A stretch of 64,000 nucleotides of DNA from Chloroflexota bacterium (lineage in GTDB: Bacteria; Chloroflexota; Dehalococcoidia; JACPEP01): assembly GCA_016183425.1 (NCBI GenBank), contig JACPEP010000017.1:1-64000 (forward strand). The letters are read 5' to 3'. Of the stretch, positions 8,141-16,837 are shown piece after piece (the stretch's first letter is position 1; each line of letters opens with the position of its first letter). The notes below the pieces were generated by a model. It saw nothing but the letters and a program-made list of their open reading frames with translations. It was not told the DNA's origin and searched no databases. Position numbers and translations under genes: made by a program.

Positions 8141-8281
8141 AATGTTTAGACTTCTACGTACTAGTGAGGTTGGTCGGTAAAAGGCGATAACGTTGAGAAG
8201 ACATGGTAAAGCGATGGCGGCCTACTATCCAGGTGGCCTTGCCATACCTTAAGGGTTAAAGAACTTGAGGGTAGAAGAAGA

Positions 8282-8860
8282 ATGTATGAGAAATTAATTA
8301 GGAAAGCCACTTTGATAGCGGTCCCCCTTCTTCTGGGGATTCTGAGTTGTCAGCCGGCGGCCACGCCCACTGTCACACCCACCCGGCCTCCGGCCACACC
8401 TACTGCCCTGGTAGCGACAGCCACGCCCACCCGGCCTCCGGCCACCCCCACCACCCCACCACCGGCCGCCACACCCACATCACCCTTAGCAACACCCACC
8501 ATCCCGGCAGCCACCGCCACCCCCACCCGGCCTCCGGCCACCCCCACCACCCCACCACCGGCTGCCACGCCTACCCCACCACCGGCTGCCACGCCTACCC
8601 CACCACCGGCAACACCCTCTCCGGCGCCGGCGACCGACGATGCCACCAGTGGCAAAGCCCTCTTTACCAGCAAGGGGTGCAACGCCTGTCACCCGGATGG
8701 TAAACAAGGGGCGGGGCCATCCTTGATCGGAGTAACCGACCGTTTATCGGAGGATAAAATCAAGCAGCAGATCCGCGATGGCGGGGCGAGGATGCCCCCA
8801 TTCCCTATGAGTGACAAGGAGTTGGCCGACCTCATTGCGTTCCTGAAAACCCTAAAGTGA
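8282..8860 (+). CDS. Lipoprotein c-type cytochrome with Thr/Pro-rich linker
   Basis: A 192-residue lipoprotein. The signal segment LIAVPLLLGILSC ends in a lipobox Cys at about residue 22. About 100 residues of Thr/Pro/Ala repeats follow (units such as PTRPPATPT and PPPAATPT), which probably form an extended tether through the cell wall. The C-terminal 75 residues are a single mono-heme cytochrome c domain with CNACH and a likely axial Met in RMPPFPMSDKELADL. No strong ribosome site precedes the ATG. It probably forms an electron-transfer pair with the di-heme cytochrome upstream. Confidence 0.85.
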   Translation: MYEKLIRKATLIAVPLLLGILSCQPAATPTVTPTRPPATPTALVATATPTRPPATPTTPPPAATPTSPLATPTIPAATATPTRPPATPTTPPPAATPTPPPAATPTPPPATPSPAPATDDATSGKALFTSKGCNACHPDGKQGAGPSLIGVTDRLSEDKIKQQIRDGGARMPPFPMSDKELADLIAFLKTLK

Positions 8861-8865
8861 GCCCA

Positions 8866-8881
8866 CACCCTTTGTAGGGTG
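8866..8881 (+). terminator. Short hairpin after the lipoprotein cytochrome
   Basis: CACCCT-TTGT-AGGGTG forms a compact 6-bp stem five bases after the stop codon. There is no following T run, so it is only a possible terminator. Confidence 0.35.
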
Positions 8882-8970
8882 CGGTCTGGCGAAGGGGAGA
8901 CACGATGTAGGTTCAGTTGGCTCCTCTATCTCCTCATGCCCCTCCCTCAAGTCTTCCCCAAAACGCCTTA

Positions 8971-8999
8971 TTGACCTAGAAGGGCTAAAATGGTTAAAT
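8971..8999 (+). promoter_or_regulatory. Promoter for the heme biosynthesis operon
   Basis: TTGACC (8971-8976) and TTAAAT (8994-8999) are separated by 17 bases and lie 83 bases before the ahbC start. This is the only good sigma-70 match between the cytochrome stop and ahbC. The leader has no cobalamin-riboswitch signature that I can see. Confidence 0.5.
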
Positions 9000-9081
9000 A
9001 GATTGTGACCGATTTCCATTATTCGGTGGTGGTGAATCTCTCAGGAGGGAATCTGGTTCAAAAAGGCTGGGCTGAAGCCGA

Positions 9082-10269
9082 ATGATTGGCATCACTAAAC
9101 TACTTTGCGGTACCGCCTCAACGGGGGATGCCCTTCGTTACGAGCGGCAAACGTCTCGCTTGCCGTCACACCTTCTTCAGTTCTCATTGGACAAACGGCC
9201 GGTGGTGGTGTGGAACGTAACCCGTCGCTGCAACCTGCATTGCCGCCATTGTTACTTTGGATCCCAGGACAAGGAGTACCCCGAAGAGCTGACCACCCAG
9301 GAAGGGCTGGCCTTTATCGATTCCCTGGCCCAGTTCGGGGTGCCCGTTATCCTCTTCTCCGGTGGTGAGCCTCTGCTTCGGGAGGACCTCCCCATACTGG
9401 TGGGGCACGCCGCCCGGCGGGGGATCCGGGCCGTCATCTCCACCAACGGCACCCTCATCACCCCGTCTCTCGCGCGAGAGATGAGGGAAGTGGGGGTGTC
9501 CTATGTGGGAGTGAGCCTGGACGGCCTGGAAAGGGTTCATGACCGCTTTCGGGGGAAACAGGGCGCCTTTCAGGCCAGCCTTCAGGGCATCCGTTACTGC
9601 CGTGAGGCAGGGGTCAAGATGGGGCTCAGGTTCACCATCACCAGGGCAAACCAAGGGGAGTTGCCGGGGCTCTTTGACCTGGCGGTGGAAGAGGACATCC
9701 CACGTCTCTGCGTTTACCACCTGGCCTACGTAGGTCGGGGCAGCCATCTAATCGAAGAAGACCTAAGCCACGAAGAGACCCGACGGGGGATGGAGCTCAT
9801 CTGTCAACGTACCCGGGAGCTTCACCAGCAGGGACGGAGCAAAGAGGTGCTCACGGTAGATAATCATGCCGACGGCGTATACGTTTATCTCAAGGTGCTG
9901 GCAGAGGAGCCAGAGCGGGCGTCAGAGGTCTACCAGTTGCTGCGGTGGAACGGTGGCAACTCTTCTGGGGTAGGCATCGCCGCCGTGGACAACCTGGGCA
10001 ATGTCCATGCCGACCAGTTCTGGGGCCACTATTCCTTTGGCAATGTGAGGGAGAAGCCCTTTCCGGAGATATGGCAAGACACATCCGATCCTCTCATGAA
10101 TGGTTTGAAGAACAAGAAGGCCATGGTCAAGGGGCGTTGTGCTCGATGCCGTTACCTGGAGGTTTGCGGAGGCAACCTGCGGGTGCGGGCGGAGGCGGTT
10201 TACGGCGATGTATGGGCCGAGGATCCGGCTTGCTATCTGACGGAGGCAGAGATAGGCTTTGTTGCCTGA
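9082..10269 (+). CDS. ahbC: 12,18-didecarboxysiroheme deacetylase AhbC (radical SAM)
   Basis: A 395-residue radical SAM enzyme of the NirJ/AhbC group. It removes the two acetate side chains of 12,18-didecarboxysiroheme to give Fe-coproporphyrin III. The N-terminus MIGITKLLCGTASTGDALRY and PSHLLQFS segment are characteristic of the family. The SAM cluster is CNLHCRHC near residues 50-57, followed by FSGGEPL and a conserved VSLDGL. The C-terminal extension carries the auxiliary-cluster cysteines in GRCARCRYLEVCGGN and ends in DPACYLTEAEIG. ahbD, ahbA and ahbB follow directly, which fixes the pathway and argues against denitrification heme d1 synthesis. Assignment as AhbC rather than AhbD rests on the C-terminal pattern. 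Confidence 0.85.
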   Translation: MIGITKLLCGTASTGDALRYERQTSRLPSHLLQFSLDKRPVVVWNVTRRCNLHCRHCYFGSQDKEYPEELTTQEGLAFIDSLAQFGVPVILFSGGEPLLREDLPILVGHAARRGIRAVISTNGTLITPSLAREMREVGVSYVGVSLDGLERVHDRFRGKQGAFQASLQGIRYCREAGVKMGLRFTITRANQGELPGLFDLAVEEDIPRLCVYHLAYVGRGSHLIEEDLSHEETRRGMELICQRTRELHQQGRSKEVLTVDNHADGVYVYLKVLAEEPERASEVYQLLRWNGGNSSGVGIAAVDNLGNVHADQFWGHYSFGNVREKPFPEIWQDTSDPLMNGLKNKKAMVKGRCARCRYLEVCGGNLRVRAEAVYGDVWAEDPACYLTEAEIGFVA

Positions 10270-10300
10270 GGCGCGGCCGTGGGGACACGGCCATCCGGGG

Positions 10301-11455
10301 ATGACTGGCCATGAAATCACTCCCCTGAGGGAGGGCGGGCGCCCTCCTTTTGCCCAGGTGGACTTTGACCAGACCCCTTTCATCGTCTTCTGGGAGGTAA
10401 CCAGGGCCTGTGCCCTGGCCTGCCTCCACTGTCGGGCCACCGCTCAGCCCCGCCGCCACCCGGAGGAGCTAACCACTCAAGAGGGCTTTAACCTTATCGA
10501 TCAGTTGGTTGACATAGGGCGTCCGCTGCTGGTGATAACGGGTGGCGACCCTATGATGCGGCCGGACCTTTACGCTCTCATAGCCTACGGCAACGGTAAG
10601 GGACTGCGGGTGTCCCTGGCCCCCAGCGCCACCAAGCTGGTGACGCGTCGGGCCTTGGAGAGGGTCAAGGAGGCCGGCGTGGCGCGCCTCTCCCTCTCTC
10701 TGGATGGCCCCGATGCCGAGGCGCACGATGCCTTTCGCCGCACCCCGGGCTCCTACCAGCGCAGCATGGAGATCCTACAAGATGCTCGGGAACTGGGTAT
10801 CTCTCTTCAGGTAAACAGCACCGTAAGCCGCTACAACGTGAAGGTGCTAGACGTCCTGATGGAGAGGGTCGCCGAGTTTCAACCGGCGGTGTGGAGCCTC
10901 TTCTTTCTGGTGCCTACGGGCCGGGGACAGAAGGAGGACATGATCTCTCCCCAGGAGCACGAGGCCGTTTTCCGCTGGCTTTACCATCTGTCGCATCGTG
11001 TGCCCTTCGATGTTAAGACCACGGCGGCGGAGCACTATCGTCGGGTGGTGATTCAGATGAGTCGGGGGGACGGGGCCTCTGAGGGCCCGCCGGGGCCGGA
11101 GCAGGTGCTGGTGGCTCCCGGCTTCAGCTTTCAGGACGGTATCGGGCGGTCGGCCAAAGGGGTCAACGATGGCAGAGGTTGCTGCTTCATCTCCCACGTA
11201 GGGGATGTTTGCCCTAGTGGCTTCCTGCCCCTGGTGGGCGGCAGCTTGAGGCGGCAATCCCTGGCTGAAATCTATCGCCACTCACCCCTTTTCCGAGACC
11301 TTAGAGATGTGGCCAAACTGAAGGGCAAGTGCGGCCGCTGTGAGTATAACCAGGTTTGTGGCGGCTCCCGGGCCCGGGCCTACGCCGTGACGGGGGACTA
11401 CCTGGCGGCGGAGCCTTACTGCGTCTACCAGCCTACAGAGACCAGGGTGGCGTGA
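10301..11455 (+). CDS. ahbD: Heme b synthase AhbD (radical SAM)
   Basis: A 384-residue radical SAM enzyme that converts the two propionates of Fe-coproporphyrin III to vinyl groups, the last step of siroheme-dependent heme synthesis. The SAM cluster motif is CALACLHC. The C-terminal auxiliary cysteines lie in GRGCCFISHVGDVCPSGF and in GKCGRCEYNQVCGGSRARAY, followed by TGDYLAAEPYC, which is typical of AhbD. The ATG at 10301 is taken as the start because it gives the usual N-terminus; the frame is open from a TTG at 10259 that overlaps ahbC. It overlaps the next gene by a GTGA junction. Confidence 0.85.
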   Translation: MTGHEITPLREGGRPPFAQVDFDQTPFIVFWEVTRACALACLHCRATAQPRRHPEELTTQEGFNLIDQLVDIGRPLLVITGGDPMMRPDLYALIAYGNGKGLRVSLAPSATKLVTRRALERVKEAGVARLSLSLDGPDAEAHDAFRRTPGSYQRSMEILQDARELGISLQVNSTVSRYNVKVLDVLMERVAEFQPAVWSLFFLVPTGRGQKEDMISPQEHEAVFRWLYHLSHRVPFDVKTTAAEHYRRVVIQMSRGDGASEGPPGPEQVLVAPGFSFQDGIGRSAKGVNDGRGCCFISHVGDVCPSGFLPLVGGSLRRQSLAEIYRHSPLFRDLRDVAKLKGKCGRCEYNQVCGGSRARAYAVTGDYLAAEPYCVYQPTETRVA

Positions 11456-11934
11456 CGTTGACTCATAGGAATGGGTTGGACAATGGGGACCGGATTCTTT
11501 TGAACCACATTCAAAAGGGTTTTCCGGTGACCTCCCGTCCCTTTCAGGAGGTGGGAGGGTGGCTGAACATGACGGAAGAGGAGGTGCTAGAGCGCTTGCG
11601 CCGCCTTTCCCAGGAGGGGTATCTGAGCCGCTTCGGGCCGGTGCTCAATCCACGGCGTTTGGGGGGCAATAGCACCCTGGCGGCCATGATGGTGCCCCAG
11701 GAGAGGCTGGAGGTGGCCATTGCTGCTGTCAACGGCCACCCCCAGGTGTCCCATAACTACCTAAGGGAGCACCCCTTTAATCTGTGGTTCGTGGTGTCTG
11801 CGGAAAGCGAGGCTGTCATCCAGGGGGTGTTGGCGGAGATTGAGGAGGAGACAGGTTTGGCCGTCATCAACCTGCCTATGGAGGAGGAGTACTTTGTGGA
11901 GGTGAACTTCCAGTTTGAGGTGGACAATCCGTGA
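11452..11934 (+). CDS. ahbA: Siroheme decarboxylase subunit AhbA (Lrp/AsnC-like)
   Basis: A 160-residue protein with an N-terminal winged-helix (about residues 10-60: ILLNHIQKGFPVTSRPFQEV) and an Lrp/AsnC-type alpha-beta ligand domain. With AhbB it decarboxylates the C12 and C18 acetates of siroheme. The second half has the family pattern VSHNYLREHPFNLWFVVSAE. The GTG start at 11452 overlaps the ahbD stop (GTGA), and a TTG at 11458 is an alternative. I assign an enzyme rather than a transcription factor because it is paired with ahbB within the heme operon. Which of the two proteins is AhbA and which AhbB is by similarity and order. Confidence 0.82.
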   Translation: MTLTHRNGLDNGDRILLNHIQKGFPVTSRPFQEVGGWLNMTEEEVLERLRRLSQEGYLSRFGPVLNPRRLGGNSTLAAMMVPQERLEVAIAAVNGHPQVSHNYLREHPFNLWFVVSAESEAVIQGVLAEIEEETGLAVINLPMEEEYFVEVNFQFEVDNP

Positions 11935-12458
11935 TGGCTGTGGAGATAGAGAGGCGGCTGATCCTGGCCATCCAGGGAGGGTTGCCCTTGGTGCCGCAAC
12001 CATATTTGGCGGTGGCCCGGGAGCTGGGCATTACCGAGGAAGAGGTAATCATCCTGATCGATGGGATGCTGGCCGATGGACGAATCAAGCGAATTGGAGC
12101 GGTGCCGAACCACTATGCCCTGGGCATCATCGCCAACGGGATGTCGGTGTGGAATGTGCCTGATCATCAAGTGGCGGAGGTGGGGCGGCGCATGGGGCAG
12201 CTTCCGGTGGTGACCCACTGTTACCGTCGGCCCCGCCGTCCTCCCCACTGGCCCTACAACCTCTTCGCTATGGTTCATGGTTACTCCCGAGAGGATGTCC
12301 TGGTCACTGTAGATGGTATAGCCAGGGAGTTGGAGCTGGAAGGGCTGCCGCGGGAGGTCATCTTTAGCACCCAACTTCTGAAGAAGACGGGAGTTCGCTT
12401 TCAGGAGGGCTGGGCATCCCTGGGCAGAGCGGGCCTAGCGGCGTCTTCGGGTGACTGA
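11934..12458 (+). CDS. ahbB: Siroheme decarboxylase subunit AhbB (Lrp/AsnC-like)
   Basis: A 174-residue partner of AhbA with the same winged-helix plus AsnC-type domain layout: IQGGLPLVPQPYLAVARELG near the start, then RIKRIGAVPNHYALGIIANG. The segment VTHCYRRPRRPPHWPYNLFA, with its His and Arg residues, is the conserved substrate-region sequence of siroheme decarboxylases. The ATG overlaps the stop of ahbA (TGATG). A GTG one codon upstream (11931) is also possible. The enzyme acts in the cytosol on siroheme. Confidence 0.83.
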   Translation: MAVEIERRLILAIQGGLPLVPQPYLAVARELGITEEEVIILIDGMLADGRIKRIGAVPNHYALGIIANGMSVWNVPDHQVAEVGRRMGQLPVVTHCYRRPRRPPHWPYNLFAMVHGYSREDVLVTVDGIARELELEGLPREVIFSTQLLKKTGVRFQEGWASLGRAGLAASSGD

Positions 12459-12459
12459 A

Positions 12460-13101
12460 ATGGCTTACTATCCCTTGTTTGTTCGGTTAGAGGGCAAAGA
12501 GTGTCTGGTGGTGGGGGGAGGGGAGGTGGCGGAGCGAAAGGTTGCCTCCCTTCTGGATTACGGGGCTCGGGTACGGGTGGTCAGCCCCTCTCTTTCTCCG
12601 GGCCTGAAGGGGTTGGTGGAGGCGGGGAGGGTGAGTTGGGTATCCCGTTCTTATGAGTCTGGCGATTCAAAGGGGGCTTTTCTGGCCTTTGCGGCCACCG
12701 ACGATAATGAGGTGAACCAGAGGGTGGCTCAGGAGGTGGAAGAGGCGGGGGGGCTGGTAAACGTGGTAGATAGTCCTCGGCGGTGCCGTTTCATTGTTCC
12801 GGCGGTGGTGCGGCGGGGGGAGCTGGTGATGGCCGTTTCCACCGGAGGCCACAGTCCGGCCCTGGCCAAGCGGGTACGGCGGGAGCTGGAGGAGCGTTTC
12901 CCTCCCGAGTATGCCCTCCTCGTCCGCTTGGTATCTCAGGTGCGTAAACAACTGAAGGCAGAGGGAAGACGAGTGGCGCCCCAGGCGTGGCAGGAGGCTT
13001 TGGACCAAGGGCTACGGGAGCTTCTGCGTCAAGGAAAAGTGGAGGAGGCGAAGGAGTGGCTGCTCCAGAGCCTTCAGGGCCGAAGGGGAAACCCGTGGTA
13101 A
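12460..13101 (+). CDS. Precorrin-2 dehydrogenase / sirohydrochlorin ferrochelatase (CysG N-domain type)
   Basis: A 213-residue NAD-dependent enzyme like Met8p or the N-terminal half of CysG. It oxidises precorrin-2 to sirohydrochlorin and may also insert iron to make siroheme. A Rossmann motif VVGGGEVAERK lies near residue 18, and the family segment VVDSPRRCRFIVPAVVRRGE followed by STGGHSPALAKR is intact. CobA-type methylase activity is supplied by the separate cobA-hemD gene downstream. The ATG at 12460 sits two bases beyond the ahbB stop; an in-frame GTG at 12451 overlaps it. No separate ferrochelatase is seen in the window, so this protein probably does both steps. Confidence 0.87.
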   Translation: MAYYPLFVRLEGKECLVVGGGEVAERKVASLLDYGARVRVVSPSLSPGLKGLVEAGRVSWVSRSYESGDSKGAFLAFAATDDNEVNQRVAQEVEEAGGLVNVVDSPRRCRFIVPAVVRRGELVMAVSTGGHSPALAKRVRRELEERFPPEYALLVRLVSQVRKQLKAEGRRVAPQAWQEALDQGLRELLRQGKVEEAKEWLLQSLQGRRGNPW

Positions 13102-14354
13102 TTCTTGCCGTAGGTATGAACCACAAGACGGCACCTCTTGAGGTACGGGAGAAGGTGGCCCTGGGCAGCGGGCAACTGGAGGAAGCCCTGGGCATCCTGC
13201 CCCGATTTCTCCCCCAGGGGGTTATTCTTTCTACCTGCAACCGAACGGAGGTGTACACCATTTCTGATGGCCGGGGAGAGGGCCGCCGACAGATACAACG
13301 CTTCCTTTCTCGCTACCATCAGGCGTCCCAGAGGGAGTTGGCACCCTTCCTCTTCTGCTACCAGGAAGAGGAGGCGATAAGGCACTTGTTCCAGGTGGCC
13401 TGCGGCATGGACTCCATGGTTTTTGGGGAGGCCCAGATACTGGGGCAGGTGCGTCAGGCCCTGGCGGCGGCGGCGGCGGCGGATGCCTGCGGGCCCCATT
13501 TGTCGAGGTTGTTCCAGGCGGCGCTACGGGCGGGACGGCTGGCTCGGGCCCAGACCGGCATTGGGCACAACTCCGTGTCCGTCAGCTCTATAGGGGTGGC
13601 TTTGGCACGGCAAACTTTAGGCGGCCTGGATGGTTGCACGGCTCTGGTCATCAGCGCTGGCGAGACGGGCACCCTTACTGCCAAAAATCTGGTGGATGGT
13701 GGTGTAAGCCAAGTGCTGGTGACCAGTCGCACCTATGAGCGGGCCTGCCAGCTTGCCCACCGTTGGGAGGGACGGGCCGTTCCTTTCGAGGATCTGGAGG
13801 AAGCCCTGGAGGCGGCCGACATCGTCATAACCTCCACGGGGGCCAAGGGCCACATTCTAGGGCCACAGGAGGTGGGGACGGCAATGCGCAATCGGCGAAC
13901 GCGTCCCCTCTTTGTGCTGGACATCGCCGTGCCCCGGGACGTTGATCCCCTGGTGGCGACCATTGATAACGTCTTTCTTTATGACATCGATGACCTCCAG
14001 GCCATCTCCGAAACCAATCTGAAGGTGAGGCAGCGGGAGGCGGAGAAGGCGCAGCCCATCCTGGAGAGGGAGGTGGCTCGCTTTATGCGGTGGTGGAACT
14101 CTCGAGGAGCGGTGCCTACCATCGTGACTCTGCGCCGTTGGGCGGAGACGGTGCGAAGCTCGGAGGTGGAAAAGACTCTAAGTCGCCTCGACCGTCTCTC
14201 CCCTCAGGAACAAGAGCGAATCGCGGCCATGAGCCGCTCCCTGGTTAACAAGCTGTTGCACACCCCCACTCGCCGTCTCAAAGAGGGTCGGGGAAAGACG
14301 CTTCCCATCGCCAGGGAGCTTTTCGCTCTGGAGGAAGACTCCCCCTTAGGGTGA
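13095..14354 (+). CDS. hemA: Glutamyl-tRNA reductase HemA
   Basis: A 419-residue NADPH-dependent reductase that converts glutamyl-tRNA(Glu) to glutamate-1-semialdehyde, the first committed step to tetrapyrroles. The start VVILAVGMNHKTAPLEVRE holds the family motif. The catalytic Cys is in ILSTCNRTEVY, and the conserved GMDSMVFGEAQILGQVR follows. The NADP domain (about residues 170-320) and a C-terminal dimerisation helix complete the usual layout. The GTG at 13095 follows AAGGGGAAACCC and overlaps the previous stop by seven bases. A run of GCG codons encodes a short poly-Ala stretch near residue 125. Confidence 0.95.
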   Translation: MVILAVGMNHKTAPLEVREKVALGSGQLEEALGILPRFLPQGVILSTCNRTEVYTISDGRGEGRRQIQRFLSRYHQASQRELAPFLFCYQEEEAIRHLFQVACGMDSMVFGEAQILGQVRQALAAAAAADACGPHLSRLFQAALRAGRLARAQTGIGHNSVSVSSIGVALARQTLGGLDGCTALVISAGETGTLTAKNLVDGGVSQVLVTSRTYERACQLAHRWEGRAVPFEDLEEALEAADIVITSTGAKGHILGPQEVGTAMRNRRTRPLFVLDIAVPRDVDPLVATIDNVFLYDIDDLQAISETNLKVRQREAEKAQPILEREVARFMRWWNSRGAVPTIVTLRRWAETVRSSEVEKTLSRLDRLSPQEQERIAAMSRSLVNKLLHTPTRRLKEGRGKTLPIARELFALEEDSPLG

Positions 14355-14402
14355 AGGCCTTCGCCGCTGGTATTGACATAATCATCATTTCTTCTTCGTG
14401 AT

Positions 14403-15326
14403 ATGGCTGTGGCAGGTAGGATAGTGGTCGGCTCCCGAGGGAGCCTTCTGGCGATGAGGCAGGCAGAACAGGTGCTGAAAAGCCTGCGGCGAGCCCACCC
14501 AAAGATAGAGTTTGTCCTCCAGGTGGTGAAGACCCAAGGGGACGTGGCCGCAGAGGTGCCCATCTCGCACCTGGGGGTGGGCGCTTTCGTCAGAGAGCTA
14601 GAGGCGGCCTTGCTGCGGGGTGATATTCAAATCGCCGTCCACAGTCTGAAAGACTTGCCCAGTCAGGAATCCCCCGGCCTTCTCCTGGCGGCGGTGCCCC
14701 CCCGGGAGGACCCTCGGGACGTGCTGGTCAGTCGCTGGGGGTGTTCTCTGGAGCAGCTTCCCCAGGGCGCTCGGGTGGGGACGGGGAGCCTCCGTCGCGC
14801 CGCCCAAATGCGGGCCATCCGCCCCGACCTTTCGGTGGAGCCGATACGAGGGAACATTGACACTCGCCTGCGCAAGGCGGCCTCCCTGGAGTGGGACGGG
14901 GTGATCCTAGCCGCGGCGGGGCTCCACCGCCTGGGATGGCAAGACCGTATCGCTGAGTACCTTCCCCTGGAGGTTTGCCTGCCAGCGGTGGGCCAGGCCG
15001 CCCTGGCGGTGCAGGTTCGTGCCCAGGATATGGAGACCAGGGAGCTGGTGGCCGTGGTGGACGATGAGGCGACCCACGTGGCGGTGGCGGCGGAGCGAAG
15101 CTTTCTCGACTTCTTGGGGGGAGGTTGTGCCGTGCCTATCGCCGCCTATGGAGAAGTACAGGGCGACCACCTGGCCCTTCGGGGCATGGTGGCCTCCAGC
15201 GACGGGACGAGGCTGCTTCGGGGTACGGTGAGGGGGTCTAAGAGCGCCCCGGAGGATGTGGGCCGGGCCCTGGCCCGGGAGCTCCTTTCCCAGGGGGCAG
15301 GGGATATTCTGGCGAGGGAGTCATGA
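14403..15326 (+). CDS. hemC: Porphobilinogen deaminase HemC
   Basis: A 307-residue cytosolic hydroxymethylbilane synthase that joins four porphobilinogens. It opens with the family sequence VVGSRGSLLAMRQAEQV, has the catalytic Asp region HSLKDLPS, the Arg-rich cofactor site GTGSLRRAAQ, and the cofactor-binding Cys in FLGGGCAVPIAAYG. Length is normal. A 48-base gap separates it from hemA, and its stop overlaps the next start (ATGA). Confidence 0.95.
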   Translation: MAVAGRIVVGSRGSLLAMRQAEQVLKSLRRAHPKIEFVLQVVKTQGDVAAEVPISHLGVGAFVRELEAALLRGDIQIAVHSLKDLPSQESPGLLLAAVPPREDPRDVLVSRWGCSLEQLPQGARVGTGSLRRAAQMRAIRPDLSVEPIRGNIDTRLRKAASLEWDGVILAAAGLHRLGWQDRIAEYLPLEVCLPAVGQAALAVQVRAQDMETRELVAVVDDEATHVAVAAERSFLDFLGGGCAVPIAAYGEVQGDHLALRGMVASSDGTRLLRGTVRGSKSAPEDVGRALARELLSQGAGDILARES

Positions 15327-16837
15327 CGGGGCTGGTATTCCTGGTGGGGGCGGGGCCGGGCGACCCGGGATTGATAACCGTCAAAGGACTGCGCTGCCTG
15401 GAGGAGGCGGAGGTGGTGGTCTACGACCGCCTGGCCAGCCCGGAGCTCTTATCCCATACGAAAGAGGGGGCCGAGCTCATATCAGCGGGAAAATCGCCCC
15501 AGGGCCACATCCTGACCCAGGAGGAGACAAACGCCCTTTTGGTGGCCAAGGCCCGGGAGGGAAAGTGGGTGGTGCGCCTCAAGGGTGGCGACCCCTTTGT
15601 CATGGGGCGGGGAGGGGAGGAGGCCGAGGCCCTGGCCGCCGCCGGAGTGCCCTTCCAGGTAGTGCCGGGGGTCACCTCTGCCGTGGCCGTTCCCGCCTAT
15701 GCCGGAATCCCAGTTACCCATCGTCGCCTGGCTTCCTCCTTCGCCGTGGTCACCGGCCACGAAGACCCTGCCAAGGGTCAGTCCGCCATCGCATGGGATA
15801 AGATCGCTCAGGGAGTCGACACCCTGGTGCTCCTCATGGCCATAGGCAACCTGTCTCAAATCGTGGCCGAACTGGTGAGGCACGGTCGCCCCGCCACCAC
15901 CCCCGTGGCCCTCATCCGCTGGGGGACGACCTCGAGACAGGAGACGGTAACGGGCACTCTGGAGGATATCGCCCTTCGGGCCACAGAGGAGAACCTAGCC
16001 CCTCCGGTGGTCATAGTGGTGGGTGAGGTGGTTCAGTTTCGTGAGCGGCTTCGCTGGTACGATACTAGCCCCCTCTTTGGCAAACGGGTGCTGGTCACCC
16101 GCTCCCGCAAGCAGGCCAGCGACCTCTCCCGTCTTCTGGCCGCTTGTGGTGTCCAGGTCATGGAGCTTCCCACCATCGACATCCAGCCCCTCACGGACTA
16201 CCGTCCTCTGGATAGCGCCATCGCCCGTTTGGAGAGCTACCACTGGCTGGTGTTCACCAGCGTCAATGGCGTGGCGGCTTTCTTCCAGCGTTTGGAGGCT
16301 CAGGGGCGGGACGCCCGATGGCTGAAGGGGCTGGAGGTGGCGGCCATCGGCTCGGCCACCGCCGCCTCTCTCCAGGGGCACGGGGTGCGGCCGGATCTGG
16401 TGCCTCAAGAATACCGCGCCCAGGGTTTGGTGGCCAGCTTTGGAGAGCGAGGGGTGAAAGGAAAACATATCCTACTTCCCCGGGCTCAGGAGGCGCCCCC
16501 GGAGCTGGTGATTGGGCTGCAAGGGCTGGGGGCGCAGGTGGACGAAGTGCCCGCCTATCGAACGGTGGCACCTGAGGATTCCCGACGCCGCGCCAATGAG
16601 CTTCTGGCCTCTGGAAAGTTGGACATCGTTACCCTCACCAGCTCCTCCACGGTGCAAAACCTCATGGCCCTGGTGGATGGGCCTCAGGCATTGGAGGGAG
16701 TGACGGTGGCCTGCATCGGCCCCACCACCGCCGCCACCGCCCGCGCCCTGGGGCTGAAGGTGCACGTGGAGGCCCAGGAACACACGATACCGGGACTGGT
16801 GAAAGCGCTGATGGAGAAATATGGAGGAGGAGATTAA
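15323..16837 (+). CDS. Fused uroporphyrinogen-III C-methyltransferase (CobA) / uroporphyrinogen-III synthase (HemD)
   Basis: A 504-residue bifunctional enzyme. Residues 1-240 are the CobA/SUMT methylase that makes precorrin-2 with two SAM ([50 protein letters not shown]). Residues 250-504 are HemD, which closes and inverts hydroxymethylbilane ([17 protein letters not shown] ... VFTSVNGV ... [11 protein letters not shown]). The fusion places the two consecutive steps in one protein and directs flux to siroheme rather than to coproporphyrinogen. The start overlaps the hemC stop (ATGA) and the end overlaps hemB by 17 bases. Confidence 0.95.
   Translation: MTGLVFLVGAGPGDPGLITVKGLRCLEEAEVVVYDRLASPELLSHTKEGAELISAGKSPQGHILTQEETNALLVAKAREGKWVVRLKGGDPFVMGRGGEEAEALAAAGVPFQVVPGVTSAVAVPAYAGIPVTHRRLASSFAVVTGHEDPAKGQSAIAWDKIAQGVDTLVLLMAIGNLSQIVAELVRHGRPATTPVALIRWGTTSRQETVTGTLEDIALRATEENLAPPVVIVVGEVVQFRERLRWYDTSPLFGKRVLVTRSRKQASDLSRLLAACGVQVMELPTIDIQPLTDYRPLDSAIARLESYHWLVFTSVNGVAAFFQRLEAQGRDARWLKGLEVAAIGSATAASLQGHGVRPDLVPQEYRAQGLVASFGERGVKGKHILLPRAQEAPPELVIGLQGLGAQVDEVPAYRTVAPEDSRRRANELLASGKLDIVTLTSSSTVQNLMALVDGPQALEGVTVACIGPTTAATARALGLKVHVEAQEHTIPGLVKALMEKYGGGD

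Noticed and set aside
8350-8707. Glycine/valine-rich ORFs on the minus strand
   Set aside because: They are the complement of the Thr/Pro repeat of the lipoprotein cytochrome; low complexity with no ribosome site.
9000-9081. Cobalamin or other riboswitch upstream of the heme operon
   Set aside because: I could not find the conserved B12-box pattern or a convincing fold in the roughly 80-base leader.
9082-12458. Heme d1 (nir) biosynthesis genes rather than ahb
   Set aside because: Two NirJ-like radical SAM proteins plus AhbA/AhbB with hemA-L and no nirS, nirF or nirN point to the heme b route.
11452-12458. Two Lrp/AsnC transcription factors
   Set aside because: The paired genes sit between ahbD and the precorrin-2 dehydrogenase gene and carry the substrate-region motif of siroheme decarboxylases.
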